Source: Xanthobacter autotrophicus (GTDB taxonomy: Bacteria > Pseudomonadota > Alphaproteobacteria > Rhizobiales > Xanthobacteraceae). Taken from it: a stretch of 64,000 bases of DNA. A model generated the notes under the pieces. It was given only the letters and a program-made list of their open reading frames with translations, searched no databases and was not told the origin of the DNA. A program made the position numbers and the translations under genes. Shown here piece after piece: positions 36,261-49,193 of the stretch. The DNA is taken from assembly GCF_043194295.1 (NCBI RefSeq), contig NZ_JBAFVK010000006.1; one strand, given 5' to 3'. Position 1 is the first letter of the stretch, and each line of letters starts with the position of its first letter.

Positions 36261-36447
36261 GGTGCGGTGATTATGAGCGCCGTCCCGCGGCGCGGCAAGA
36301 AACGAGGTGGCGAACAAGATGGAGGACGAGGCTCCGCCCAAGGAGGATGGGCCCCGGAACGGGCGGTCAAAGGTGCATCGTCGCGGGCGTCGGCTGAGCC
36401 TTGACGCCCTGCCCGCGCGTGGATTAGGCGGGCCGCGACAATCCCCA

Positions 36448-36453
36448 TATAAT
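36448..36453 (+). promoter_or_regulatory. Perfect TATAAT -10 element upstream of bolA
   Basis: The hexamer is followed by the bolA start 70 nt downstream. The -35 at 17-18 nt is poor (TTAGGC). It lies in the 263-bp divergent gap between the J-domain gene and bolA. Confidence 0.45.
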
Positions 36454-36523
36454 GCGCCCTCCGGCGAAGCGCCACTTGGGCGCCGCGCCTTTCATCGGTT
36501 CCATTTCAGCCATTGGATTTTCC

Positions 36524-36826
36524 ATGTCGCAGACCTCCCTTTCCGCCATCCGCCAGACCCTCGAACAGGGCCTGGCGCCTGTGTTTCTCGAGCTTGAGGA
36601 CGAGAGCCACAAGCATGCCGGCCATGCCGGCGTGAGCCACCAGCTCAAGGGTGCCGAGCACCGCGAGGATGGCGGAGTGACGCACCTGCGCGTCCGCGTC
36701 GTCGCCCCCGACTTCACCGGCAAGAGCCGCATCGAGCGCCACCGCATGGTCAATGGCCTGCTTCAGGGCGAGATCGCCAAGGGCCTGCATGCCATCGCCA
36801 TCGAGGCCAAGGCCCCAGGCGAATGA
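36524..36826 (+). CDS. bolA: BolA-family protein
   Basis: A 100-residue BolA domain protein: an N-terminal helix, then LELEDESHKHAGHAGV with the His cluster used with monothiol glutaredoxins to hold a 2Fe-2S cluster, and the K-S-R-I-E-R-H-R-M-V-N loop followed by the G-L-H-A-I-A-I-E-A strand. The role is iron-sulfur trafficking and regulation. The frame extends 24 codons upstream, but MSQTSLSAIRQ is the family start. The queC gene follows after 45 nt. Confidence 0.93.
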   Translation: MSQTSLSAIRQTLEQGLAPVFLELEDESHKHAGHAGVSHQLKGAEHREDGGVTHLRVRVVAPDFTGKSRIERHRMVNGLLQGEIAKGLHAIAIEAKAPGE

Positions 36827-36871
36827 AGTGCGAGAAAGTGTGCGGGCGCAGCATCGGGGGACCGATCCTGA

Positions 36872-37621
36872 ATGACTGAGGCACAGGCCCACACGGCGGA
36901 GGGCGCGCTGGTGCTCTTCTCCGGCGGGCAGGATTCGGCCACCTGCCTTGCCTATGCGCTGGAGCGCTTCGGGCGGGTAGAGACCCTTGGCTTCCATTAC
37001 GGCCAGCGCCACGCGGTGGAGCTGGAGCGCCGGCCCGTGCTGCGCGACGCCTTCGCCGGCCTGAAGCCACAATGGGCCTCACGGCTCGGACCCGACCACA
37101 TGCTGGACATGCCGGTACTGGGCCAGATCTCCGAAACCGCCCTCACCCGCGACGTGGCGGTGGAGATGGCGGAAGGCGGCCTGCCCAACACCTTCGTACC
37201 CGGCCGCAACCTGGTGTTCCTCACCTTCGCCGCGGCGCTGGCCTACCGGCGGGGCCTCAAGCACATCATCGGCGGCATGTGCGAGACCGATTTTTCCGGC
37301 TACCCCGACTGCCGGGACGACACCGTCAAGGCCATGCAGGTGGCGCTGAACCTCGGCATGGAGAAGCGCTTCGTTCTCCACACTCCGCTCATGTGGATCG
37401 ACAAGGCGGAGACCTGGGGCCTCGCGGAACGGCTCGGGGGTACGGCCCTCGTGGACCTGATCGTCGAGGACACCCACACCTGCTACCTGGGCGAGCGCGG
37501 CAAGCGCCACGCCTGGGGCTACGGCTGCGGCGAATGCCCCGCCTGCAAGTTGCGCGCGGATGGCTTTGCACGCTACCGCGCCGGCCAAGGCGTGGAAAGA
37601 CGCGCGGCTGCCACCAAATAA
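36872..37621 (+). CDS. queC: 7-cyano-7-deazaguanine synthase QueC
   Basis: QueC turns 7-carboxy-7-deazaguanine into preQ0 with ATP and ammonia, on the path to queuosine in tRNA. The PP-loop is FSGGQDSATC (about 16-25). The zinc site is the CGECPACKLR cluster near the C-terminus plus CYLGER. Conserved blocks VPGRNL and ETDFSGYPDCR are present. The 249-residue length is slightly longer than E. coli QueC. No queD, queE or preQ1 riboswitch is adjacent. It is followed by gyrB after 53 nt. Confidence 0.95.
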   Translation: MTEAQAHTAEGALVLFSGGQDSATCLAYALERFGRVETLGFHYGQRHAVELERRPVLRDAFAGLKPQWASRLGPDHMLDMPVLGQISETALTRDVAVEMAEGGLPNTFVPGRNLVFLTFAAALAYRRGLKHIIGGMCETDFSGYPDCRDDTVKAMQVALNLGMEKRFVLHTPLMWIDKAETWGLAERLGGTALVDLIVEDTHTCYLGERGKRHAWGYGCGECPACKLRADGFARYRAGQGVERRAAATK

Positions 37622-37674
37622 CCGCCACTTTGCGCTAGATTTGCAACAAGTCGCTCAACGATTCGAGATCAATC

Positions 37675-40116
<2,442 letters not shown>

Positions 40117-40199
40117 TCCCGTCGACCTCGGTCGTTGACCGATGCCAAGCGAGGACACTCAGGCGCAGCGCGGGCTTGGTCCGCACCCAGCAGGGCGCC

Positions 40200-40592
40200 T
40201 CAGTGCCGCGAGAACAGGTCGCGCACCTTGCACAGGGTGGTCGTCACGTCGAAGCGCTGGTCAGGCAGCGCCTCGCCGGCGAGGATCTTCGCCAGCGCGG
40301 TGGCCGGATCGCTCTCTCCGGTGAGCAGCACGTCCGTGCCCCGCTTCTTCATGTGACGCAGGAAGCCATCGCCCGCGCTGCCGGCCACCACCAGGGCCAC
40401 CCCGTCGAGGGGGTGTGGGCGATCGTCGGTGAAATGGTGGAGGACTTCCTCCTTGCCAAGTTCCACCCGCGCCGGCGCCGGCAGGGCATCGCCGGCGGCA
40501 ACACCTTCCAGATCATAGATGAACCAGCGCCGCGCCTTGCCCGCATGGCCGGCGACGCTGGCCCAGTCCCCGGTGGGAATCGCAATCTTCAT
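40200..40592 (-). CDS. NifX/NafY-type FeMo-cofactor-binding domain protein
   Basis: The 130-residue protein is one dinitrogenase iron-molybdenum cofactor biosynthesis domain: MKIAIPTGDWASVAGHAGKARRWFIYDL, then GVALVVAGSAGDGFLRHMKKRGTDVLLTGE, then DPATALAKILAGEALP. Such proteins carry Fe-S or FeMo-co precursors in nitrogenase-containing bacteria, but stand-alone copies also occur elsewhere. The frame is open far upstream, but the ATG at 40592 is where the domain starts. No nif genes are nearby, so a link to nitrogen fixation is an inference from family only. It is convergent with gyrB and downstream of lysR past a hairpin. Confidence 0.8.
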   Translation of the reverse strand: MKIAIPTGDWASVAGHAGKARRWFIYDLEGVAAGDALPAPARVELGKEEVLHHFTDDRPHPLDGVALVVAGSAGDGFLRHMKKRGTDVLLTGESDPATALAKILAGEALPDQRFDVTTTLCKVRDLFSRH

Positions 40593-40689
40593 GGCTGTCA
40601 CCGCCTCGCGTGAAGCGATCCGGGTACCATGGAGGACCAAGCGGCGACATTCCGGAGGAATGCGGAAGGGGACGTGCTGCCCGCCCCAC

Positions 40690-40726
40690 GCCAATGCCCC
40701 TTGAGCTTGCCTCAAGGGGCATTGGC
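40690..40726 (-). terminator. 16-bp perfect hairpin downstream of lysR
   Basis: GCCAATGCCCCTTGAG (40690-40705) pairs exactly with CTCAAGGGGCATTGGC (40711-40726) around a 5-nt loop, 64 nt past the LysR stop. There is no T tract, so it is either a terminator of non-classical form or an mRNA-stabilising hairpin. Confidence 0.65.
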
Positions 40727-40789
40727 CAAGCCCGCGCGGCACTTGAGCCGTACCCACTCGGCATCGGTCGAAGACCGAGGCCGATGGTA

Positions 40790-41725
40790 TTAAGCCGCCT
40801 GCTGCTGCTCCAGAAGCTGGTCGAGGCCCTCGTCCCAGGGCGGCACCTGGCCGTAGAGCGCGGCGAGGTGGTCGATGAACACCCGCACCTTCTGCGGCAG
40901 GAAGCGCCGCGAGGGATAGACCGCGAACAGCCCTACCCGGTGGGAGGCCCGCCAGCGCGGCAGCACCACCTTGAGCGCGCCCGAGCGCAATTCCGGCCCC
41001 ACGTCCCAGGTGGAGCGCAGGGCGATGCCCACCGAGGCCAGCACCGCCTCGCGCACCACCTCGTTGGAATTGGTACGCAATTGGGAATGCACCCGCAGCG
41101 TCACCGGCCCGTCCGGTCCCTCCAGCCGCCACGGGTCCTGCCCGTGGGTGGCAAGCAGCACGTGGCCGGAGAGTTCGGAAATGTGCCGGGGCTCCCCGAC
41201 CCGCGCCAGATAGTCCGGCGTCGCGCACAGCACCCGGTGGACCGAGGCGAGGCGGCGGGCGACCAGGCTCGAATCGTCGAGATCGGCGATGCGCACCGCC
41301 ACGTCGAAGCCCTCGCCCACGATGTCCACGAAGGAATCCGACAGTTCGAGGTCGATGGTAAGATCCGGATTGGCGTCGAGCAGCGGGCGCAGATGGGGCG
41401 CGATATGCAACCGCCCGAACGAGGTGGGCGCCGAGACCCGCAAGAGCCCCCGCGCCTCGGACGACTTGCGGGCAAGCTGGCTCTCCGCCTCTTCGATGGA
41501 GGCAAGGATTGCCACCACGCGGTCGTAGAAGCCCTGCCCGGCCTCGGTGAGGGTCACCTTGCGGGTGGTGCGCTGGAACAGTCGCGCGCCGAGCCGCTCC
41601 TCCAGCCGCTGCACCCTTTTGGACACCACCGGCGGGGACAGGCCCATCTCCCGCCCGGCCGCCGACAGGCTGCCCGCGGTCACGATGCGCGCGAAGATTT
41701 CCAGATCACCCAGATTGCCGATCAT
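40790..41725 (-). CDS. LysR-family transcriptional regulator
   Basis: The N-terminal winged helix (about 1-60: LEIFARIVTAGSLSAAGREMGLSPPVVSKRVQRLEERLG) and effector domain (about 90-300) are complete in 311 residues. The longer frame adds 23 N-terminal codons that are not family-like, so ATG at 41725 is preferred. It is transcribed divergently from glcDEF (149-nt gap), and by the usual LysR logic it is the candidate activator of that operon and its own repressor, with glycolate or a related hydroxy acid as effector (inference). Confidence 0.9.
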   Translation of the reverse strand: MIGNLGDLEIFARIVTAGSLSAAGREMGLSPPVVSKRVQRLEERLGARLFQRTTRKVTLTEAGQGFYDRVVAILASIEEAESQLARKSSEARGLLRVSAPTSFGRLHIAPHLRPLLDANPDLTIDLELSDSFVDIVGEGFDVAVRIADLDDSSLVARRLASVHRVLCATPDYLARVGEPRHISELSGHVLLATHGQDPWRLEGPDGPVTLRVHSQLRTNSNEVVREAVLASVGIALRSTWDVGPELRSGALKVVLPRWRASHRVGLFAVYPSRRFLPQKVRVFIDHLAALYGQVPPWDEGLDQLLEQQQAA

Positions 41726-41823
41726 GCGCCGGCCCGCCTCCGTCCGCCTGAGGGACCGATTGTTTTGGATCGCGACGACGACTTTATCCGCCACGGAAAC
41801 AATCTGCGACGTTTTTTCCCGGT

Positions 41824-41839
41824 GAACCGATTATAGTTC
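41824..41839. promoter_or_regulatory. Candidate operator GAAC-N8-GTTC upstream of glcD
   Basis: A short inverted repeat centred on CGATTATA lies 35 nt before the glcD start in the lysR/glcD divergent gap. The TTATAG inside it could be a -10 element. LysR-type sites usually show T-N11-A dyads, so this is a candidate only. Confidence 0.35.
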
Positions 41840-41874
41840 CCCGTAAAGAGAACGGGCTCAAAGAGGACCGCCAC

Positions 41875-43383
41875 ATGACGGGAACAGCTCCGGGCCTCAG
41901 GATGCCGGACGCAGACGCGCGGGTGCTTGCCCGCCGCAGTGACATCATCGCCGACCTCAAGGCCATCGTCCCCGGCGAGGGCGTCATCGCCCATGAGCGG
42001 GAGATGCGCCCTTACGAATCGGACGCGCTCACCGCCTACAAGCAGCTGCCTTTGGTGGTGGTGCTGCCGTCCACCACGGCGCAGGTGGCGGCGGTGCTGA
42101 AATATTGCCACGACAACGAGATCCGGGTGGTGCCCCGCGGCGCCGGCACCTCGCTCTCCGGCGGCGCGCTGCCGCTGGAAGATGCGGTGCTGCTGGGCCT
42201 TGGCAAGTTCAACAAGATCCTGGAGATCGACACCCCCAACCGCTGCGCCGTGGTGCAGCCGGGGGTGACCAACCTCGGCATCTCCAAGGCGGTGGACCAT
42301 CTCGGCTTCTATTACGCGCCCGACCCCTCCTCCCAGATCGCCTGCACCATCGGCGGCAATGTGGCGGAGAATTCCGGCGGCGTGCACTGCCTGAAATACG
42401 GACTCACCACCAACAATGTGCTCGGCGCCGAACTGGTGCTCATCACCGGCGAGATCGTGCGCCTCGGCGGCAAGCATCTGGACGCCGGCGGGCTCGACCT
42501 CTTGTCCGTGGTCATCGGCTCGGAGGGGCTGCTGGGCGTGGTGACCGAGGTCACCGTGCGCCTGCTCAAGAAGCCGGACACCGCCCGCGCCGTTCTGGTG
42601 GGCTTCCCCACCTCGGAAGACGCCGGCGAATGCGTCGCCCGGATCATCGCTGCCGGCATCATCCCGGCCGGCATCGAGATGATGGACAAGGACGCCATCG
42701 CCGCCGCCGAGGCCTTCGTGAACGTGGGCTATCCCCTCGACGTGGAAGCCCTGCTCATCGTCGAGCTGGATGGGCCGGAGGCGGAGTGCGCGCATCTCTT
42801 GGAAGAGGTGACGCGGATCGCGCAGGCCTGCAATTCGGTCACCCTGCGGGTTTCCACCAGCGAGGCCGAGCGGCTCGGCTTCTGGGCCGGGCGCAAGGCC
42901 GCCTTCCCGGCGGTGGGGCGCCTGTCACCCGACTATCTGTGCATGGACGGCACCATCCCGCGCCGGCAACTACCCTTCGTCCTCGCCCGCATGCGCGAGC
43001 TGGGCGCCAAATACGGCCTGCGCTGCGCCAACGTGTTCCATGCCGGCGACGGCAATCTGCACCCGCTCATCCTCTATGACGCGAACGCGCCGGGCGAGCT
43101 GCACGCGGCCGAGAGCTTCGGCGCCGACATCCTGCGCCTGTGCGTGGAGGTGGGCGGCGTGCTCACCGGCGAGCACGGGGTGGGGGTGGAGAAGCGCGAC
43201 CTCATGGACACCATGTTCAACGAGGTCGACCTCGCCCAGCAGCAGCGCATGAAATGCGCGTTCGACGACAAGAGCCTGCTCAATCCCGGCAAGGTGTTCC
43301 CCACCCTCCACCGCTGCGCCGAATTCGGCCGCATGCATGTGAGCGGCGGCGCCCTGCCCTTCCCGGACCTGCCGCGCTTCTAA
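41875..43383 (+). CDS. glcD: Glycolate oxidase FAD subunit GlcD
   Basis: GlcD is the catalytic flavin subunit that oxidises glycolate to glyoxylate, passing electrons to the membrane. It has an FAD-binding PCMH domain (about 55-235: VVPRGAGTSLSGGALPLEDAVLLGL, GGNVAENSGGVHCLKYG) and an FAD-linked oxidase C-terminal domain (about 240-480) with the HAGDGNLHP metal motif and GEHGVG. The 502-residue length is standard. AGAGGA precedes the ATG. It is the first gene of glcDEF, 30 nt before glcE. Confidence 0.96.
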   Translation: MTGTAPGLRMPDADARVLARRSDIIADLKAIVPGEGVIAHEREMRPYESDALTAYKQLPLVVVLPSTTAQVAAVLKYCHDNEIRVVPRGAGTSLSGGALPLEDAVLLGLGKFNKILEIDTPNRCAVVQPGVTNLGISKAVDHLGFYYAPDPSSQIACTIGGNVAENSGGVHCLKYGLTTNNVLGAELVLITGEIVRLGGKHLDAGGLDLLSVVIGSEGLLGVVTEVTVRLLKKPDTARAVLVGFPTSEDAGECVARIIAAGIIPAGIEMMDKDAIAAAEAFVNVGYPLDVEALLIVELDGPEAECAHLLEEVTRIAQACNSVTLRVSTSEAERLGFWAGRKAAFPAVGRLSPDYLCMDGTIPRRQLPFVLARMRELGAKYGLRCANVFHAGDGNLHPLILYDANAPGELHAAESFGADILRLCVEVGGVLTGEHGVGVEKRDLMDTMFNEVDLAQQQRMKCAFDDKSLLNPGKVFPTLHRCAEFGRMHVSGGALPFPDLPRF

Positions 43384-43413
43384 GGCGCGCGCCCAACAGC
43401 CTAAGGCCATCCG

Positions 43414-44637
43414 ATGAGCGACATCATCGCAGCGCGCGACGAAGCGGAGGTCGCGGACGCGGTCCGCACCGCGCTTTCCGCCGGCAAGACGCTTGAGATC
43501 CGCGGCCACGGCTCCAAGCGCGCCGTGGGCCGCCCGAGCCAGACCGACCTCACCCTCGATCTGTCCGCTCTCACCGGCGTCACCCTCTACGAGCCGGAGG
43601 AGCTGGTGCTCTCCGCCCGCGCCGCCACCCCGCGCGCGGACATCGAGGACATGCTGGCGGCGAGCGGCCAGATGCTCGCCTTCGAGCCCATGGACCCCGC
43701 CCCCCTCCTCGGCAGCGCGGCCGGGGCCGGCACGACCTCTGGAACCCTCGGAGGCTTGTTCGCGGTCAATCTTTCCGGTCCCCGCCGCATCAGCCATGGC
43801 GCGGTGCGCGACCATGCCCTCGGCATCAAGGCGGTGTCCGGGCGCGGCGAGCCGTTCAAGTCCGGCGGCCGGGTGGTGAAGAACGTCACCGGCTACGACC
43901 TGCCGCGCCTCATGGCCGGCGCCTTCGGCACGCTCTGCGTCGCCACCGAGATCACCCTGAAGGTGCTGCCCCGCCCACCCATGGAAGAAACGTTGGTGGC
44001 CAAGGTCGCCTCCCCCGAGGCGGCGGCGGCCGCGCTGTCCGCCGCCATGGGCTCGTCCTGCGAGGTGTCCGGTGCCGCCTTCCTGCCCGAGGGCGTGGCG
44101 GGACGCCTGCCGGGGCTGTCGGGATCGCCCGCCGTGGTGGCGCTGCGCCTTGAGGGCGTCGCGCCTTCGGTAAGCGCGCGGCGGACCATGCTGCGTGCCG
44201 TGCTCGCACCCTTCGGCGCGGCGGATGTGCTGGAAACCGACGCCTCCCGCGCCCTGTGGCTGGGCGTGCGCGATGTGGCCCCCTTCTGCGGCCTCGGCGA
44301 GCGGGCGGTGTGGCGCATTTCCACCGAGCCCATGGCCGGGCCGGCTTTGGCCGCGCGCCTTGCGGCGGATCTTGGCGGCGAGGCTTTTTGCGACTGGGCC
44401 GGCGGCCTTATCTGGCTGTGCCTGCCCGGCGAAAGCGCCCATGGGGATGCCGTGCGCGCGGCGCTTGCCCCCCACGGCGGCCACGCGACGCTGATCCGCG
44501 CCACCGCCGCCGAGCGCGCCCGCACACCCGTGTTCCAGCCCCTCGACACGGCGTTGGCGGCCCTCACCAAAAGGGTCAAGGAAAGCTTCGACCCCGGCCT
44601 GGTGCTGAACCCCGGCCGCATGCATGCGGGGATGTGA
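43414..44637 (+). CDS. glcE: Glycolate oxidase FAD-binding subunit GlcE
   Basis: A shorter homologue of GlcD: a PCMH FAD-binding domain (about 5-190: LEIRGHGSKRAVGRPSQTD, LGSAAGAGTTSGTLGGLFAVNLSGPRR, GRVVKNVTGYDLPRLMAGAFG) and a reduced C-terminal part ending LVLNPGRMHAGM. It is required with GlcD and GlcF for activity. The 407 residues are typical. AAGG precedes the ATG, 30 nt after glcD. The glycolate source in this bacterium could be photorespiratory-type phosphoglycolate salvage if it fixes CO2 (inference). Confidence 0.95.
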   Translation: MSDIIAARDEAEVADAVRTALSAGKTLEIRGHGSKRAVGRPSQTDLTLDLSALTGVTLYEPEELVLSARAATPRADIEDMLAASGQMLAFEPMDPAPLLGSAAGAGTTSGTLGGLFAVNLSGPRRISHGAVRDHALGIKAVSGRGEPFKSGGRVVKNVTGYDLPRLMAGAFGTLCVATEITLKVLPRPPMEETLVAKVASPEAAAAALSAAMGSSCEVSGAAFLPEGVAGRLPGLSGSPAVVALRLEGVAPSVSARRTMLRAVLAPFGAADVLETDASRALWLGVRDVAPFCGLGERAVWRISTEPMAGPALAARLAADLGGEAFCDWAGGLIWLCLPGESAHGDAVRAALAPHGGHATLIRATAAERARTPVFQPLDTALAALTKRVKESFDPGLVLNPGRMHAGM

Positions 44638-44695
44638 GATGGCGCGCCGTCCCCGTCCTTCCCGTTCCCTGCCTCCTTTTCACGGCTGAGCGACC

Positions 44696-46015
<1,320 letters not shown>

Positions 46016-46059
46016 ACCCGCGGCGTGATACCAATGGCTCCCCCCGAGAAGGACCCAAG

Positions 46060-46695
46060 ATGCCCCAGCCCTTCGACCTCACCCTCTATCTCGTCACCGA
46101 TCCGCGCCTCGTTGCGGCGCGCGGCCTGCTGGCGACGGTAGACGCGGCGGTGAAGGGCGGCGCCACCATCGTCCAGCTGCGCGATCCCGACGCCCACGGC
46201 CGGGCGCTGGTGGAGCAGGCCCGCGCGCTGAAGGCGCTGCTTGCACCGCTCGGCATCCCGCTCATCATCAATGACCGGGTGGACGTGGCGGTGGCGGCGG
46301 ATGCGGACGGGGTGCACCTGGGCCAGGACGACATGACTCCCGCCGACGCCCGCACCGTGCTGGGGCCGGAGCGCATCCTCGGCCTGTCGGTGGGCAACCC
46401 GGCCGAATATGCCGCCTCGGACCTTGGCGGCGTGGACTATCTCGGCGTCGGTCCGGTGAATGCCACCGGCACCAAGGCCGACGCCGGCGGCGCCATCGGC
46501 GCGGCGGGTGTCGCGGCCATCCGGGCGCTGACGCGCCTGCCCCTCGTCGGCATCGGCGGCCTTGCAACGGCAGACGTGGCCGACGTGATCCGCGCCGGTG
46601 CGGACGGGGTGGCGGTGGTCTCCGCCATCTGCGCCGCGAGCGATCCCGAACAGGCCGCCCGGACGCTGAAAGCGGCTGTTATCGCCGCGCGCTGA
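46060..46695 (+). CDS. thiE: Thiamine-phosphate synthase
   Basis: ThiE joins hydroxymethylpyrimidine diphosphate and thiazole phosphate. Motifs: TIVQLRDPDAHGRALVEQA, IINDRVDVAVAADADGVHLGQDDM, LGLSVGNPAEY, YLGVGPVNATGTK and GIGGL. The 211-residue length is typical. The upstream frame runs back into glcF; ATG at 46060 is preferred with GAGAAGGA upstream. The 44-nt gap to glcF is too small for a TPP riboswitch, so expression probably follows glcDEF. It is convergent with the PaaK-like gene, 16 nt apart and with no hairpin between. Confidence 0.94.
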   Translation: MPQPFDLTLYLVTDPRLVAARGLLATVDAAVKGGATIVQLRDPDAHGRALVEQARALKALLAPLGIPLIINDRVDVAVAADADGVHLGQDDMTPADARTVLGPERILGLSVGNPAEYAASDLGGVDYLGVGPVNATGTKADAGGAIGAAGVAAIRALTRLPLVGIGGLATADVADVIRAGADGVAVVSAICAASDPEQAARTLKAAVIAAR

Positions 46696-46711
46696 GAGAC
46701 CCTTTGAATCC

Positions 46712-47956
46712 TCACACCGGCCGGCGGTCCTCGATGGTCTTGGCGTCGGCCGGCAGGGTGCCCGGCGCCAGCAGGGCCACGCGGCCGCGCAGCTTGGTGG
46801 TGGCGCGCAGGTCGTCCAGCAGGGCGGCTTCGGAAAGTTCACCGACATCGGCGACTTCCACTTCAAGCAGCATGTCGTCGTGACCGCCGATGCGGTCCAC
46901 TACGAGGCGCGCCTTCGCCACCGCCGGATGCTTCTTCACCGCCGCGCTCACCTGCACCGGGTGCACGAACATGCCGCGGATCTTGGTCACCTGATCAGCG
47001 CGCCCCATCCAGCCCTTGAGGCGGATGTTGGTGCGCCCGCAGGGGCTGAGACCCGGCAACACCGCCGAAAGATCACCGGTGGCGAAACGCACCAGCGGAT
47101 AGTCGGGCTCGAACAGGGTGACGACCACCTCGCCCACCTCGCCCACCGCCTCCACCGGATCGCCGGTGCCAGGGCGCAGGATTTCCACCAGGCACCCTTC
47201 GTCCACGATCATGCCCTCTTCCGCCTCGCTCTCGTAGGCCACGAGGCCGAGGTCCGCCGTGCCGTAGCACTGGCGGGCTGTGATACCGGCAGCCTTCAGC
47301 TCGGCGCGATGGGGCGGCAGGAAGGCCTCCCCCGACACCAGCGCCTTCTTGAGCGAGGAAATGTCGGTGCCGGTCTCGCGCGCCTTGTCCACCAGGATCT
47401 TCAGGAAGGACGGCGTGCCGCCATAGCCCTGGGGGCGGATGTCGGCAATGGCGCGCAATTGCAGGTCGGTCTGGCCGACCCCCGCCGGCATCACGGCGCA
47501 GCCCAGCGCATGGGCGCCGCTCTCGACCATCGAGCCGGCGGGAGTGAGGTGATAGGAAAAGCAATTATGGACGATGTCGCCGGCCCGGAAGCCGGCCGCG
47601 AACAGGCCGCGCGCGAAGCGCCAGAAGTCGGCGCCGTGGCCTTCCGCGTCATAGATCGGACCCGGCGACATGAAGATGCGCGCCAGCTTGCCCGGCGCCG
47701 TCGCATTCAGCCCGCCGAAGGGGTAGCTCTTCGGCTGGATCTCCAGCAGGTCCGACTTGCGGGTGACCGGGAGCTTGGCCAGTGCCGCGCGGGTGGTCAC
47801 CGCCTGCGGGTCCACATCCTTGAAGAGCGCGGCGAAATAGGGCGCCTTCGCCTTGGCGTGGGCGACCTGGGCGGACAGCGCCGCCATCAGCGCCTGTTCG
47901 CGGGCTTCGGGATCGCGGGTCTCGCGGGCGTCGTAATGGCGGTTTGGATCGGTCAT
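46712..47956 (-). CDS. Phenylacetate-CoA ligase-like (PaaK family) AMP-binding enzyme
   Basis: An adenylate-forming enzyme of the PaaK group (414 residues): an ATP-loop region SPGPIYDAEG near 97-106, the CYGTADLGLVAYES motif near 235, RFATGDLSAVLPG near 293, and KGWMGRADQVTKIRGMFVHP near 315 leading into the C-terminal PaaK domain. The SPGP version of the usual SSGTTG loop is as seen in many relatives of this subgroup. It activates an aryl or acyl acid to its CoA ester. As last gene of the Liv-type operon it probably acts on the imported acid. No paaABCDE ring-oxidation genes are present in the window. Confidence 0.88.
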   Translation of the reverse strand: MTDPNRHYDARETRDPEAREQALMAALSAQVAHAKAKAPYFAALFKDVDPQAVTTRAALAKLPVTRKSDLLEIQPKSYPFGGLNATAPGKLARIFMSPGPIYDAEGHGADFWRFARGLFAAGFRAGDIVHNCFSYHLTPAGSMVESGAHALGCAVMPAGVGQTDLQLRAIADIRPQGYGGTPSFLKILVDKARETGTDISSLKKALVSGEAFLPPHRAELKAAGITARQCYGTADLGLVAYESEAEEGMIVDEGCLVEILRPGTGDPVEAVGEVGEVVVTLFEPDYPLVRFATGDLSAVLPGLSPCGRTNIRLKGWMGRADQVTKIRGMFVHPVQVSAAVKKHPAVAKARLVVDRIGGHDDMLLEVEVADVGELSEAALLDDLRATTKLRGRVALLAPGTLPADAKTIEDRRPV

Positions 47957-48002
47957 GTGACAGTCTCTATTGCCGGAATCCGGACGCCCTTGCCCCCTCC
48001 CC

Positions 48003-48090
48003 GGCCCTCCCCCGCAAGCGGGAGAGGGGGCAAAAGCGGAGCGAGCGGGAAAAGCCCTCCCCCGCCTGCGGGGGAGTGTTGGGAGGGGGC
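48003..48090. repeat. Two adjacent copies of a C-rich/G-rich dispersed palindrome
   Basis: CCCTCCCCCGC..GCGGG-type elements occur at 48003-48030 and 48055-48090, in the gap between livF and the PaaK-like gene. Related copies lie at 52588-52625 and 63890-63926. They pair internally and share the trailing GTTGGGAGGGGG or CAGGGAGGGGG. Confidence 0.7.
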
Positions 48091-48124
48091 GGAGCCGGCG
48101 GGGCCGAAAGCCATGTTCAAGCCG

Positions 48125-48973
<849 letters not shown>

Positions 48974-49040
48974 GGCGTTTGCCTCATATGTCTTGCCAGC
49001 ATCCCGGTGGTGCGAGCCTGATCCGCCCTGCCACACCGGC

Positions 49041-49149
49041 GTCGTCCCCCGGCTTGACCGGGGGATCCATGGCAGGGCCGGGTCGATCCCCGGATGTTCG
49101 GCACCCGCCGAACGGAAGGGTGGATCCCCCGGTCAAGCCGGGGGATGAC
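49041..49149. repeat. 29-bp inverted repeat built of CTTGA-core palindromes
   Basis: The arms 49041-49069 and 49121-49149 pair with a single mismatch. Each arm contains CCCCCGG-CTTGA-CCGGGGG or its complement. They lie between the binding-protein gene and livF, where they could attenuate or stabilise the operon mRNA. They are the same family as the pair at 13250-13356. Confidence 0.85.
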
Positions 49150-49193
49150 GTTCGTTCAGGAAACGGGCGGCAGCGCCTTTCGCCCGTCTCTCC

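Noticed and set aside
36827..36871. preQ1 riboswitch before queC
   Set aside because: The gap is 45 nt and lacks the preQ1 stem and A-rich tail.
37622..37674. Replication origin next to gyrB
   Set aside because: No dnaA, dnaN or recF neighbours and no DnaA-box cluster; the gap is 53 nt.
40593..41228. Upstream part of the 342-codon frame ending in the NifX-like domain
   Set aside because: It overlaps lysR in antisense and has no domain. The real gene begins at the ATG at 40592.
46016..46059. TPP riboswitch before thiE
   Set aside because: The 44-nt gap is too short and has no CTGAGA-type thi-box.
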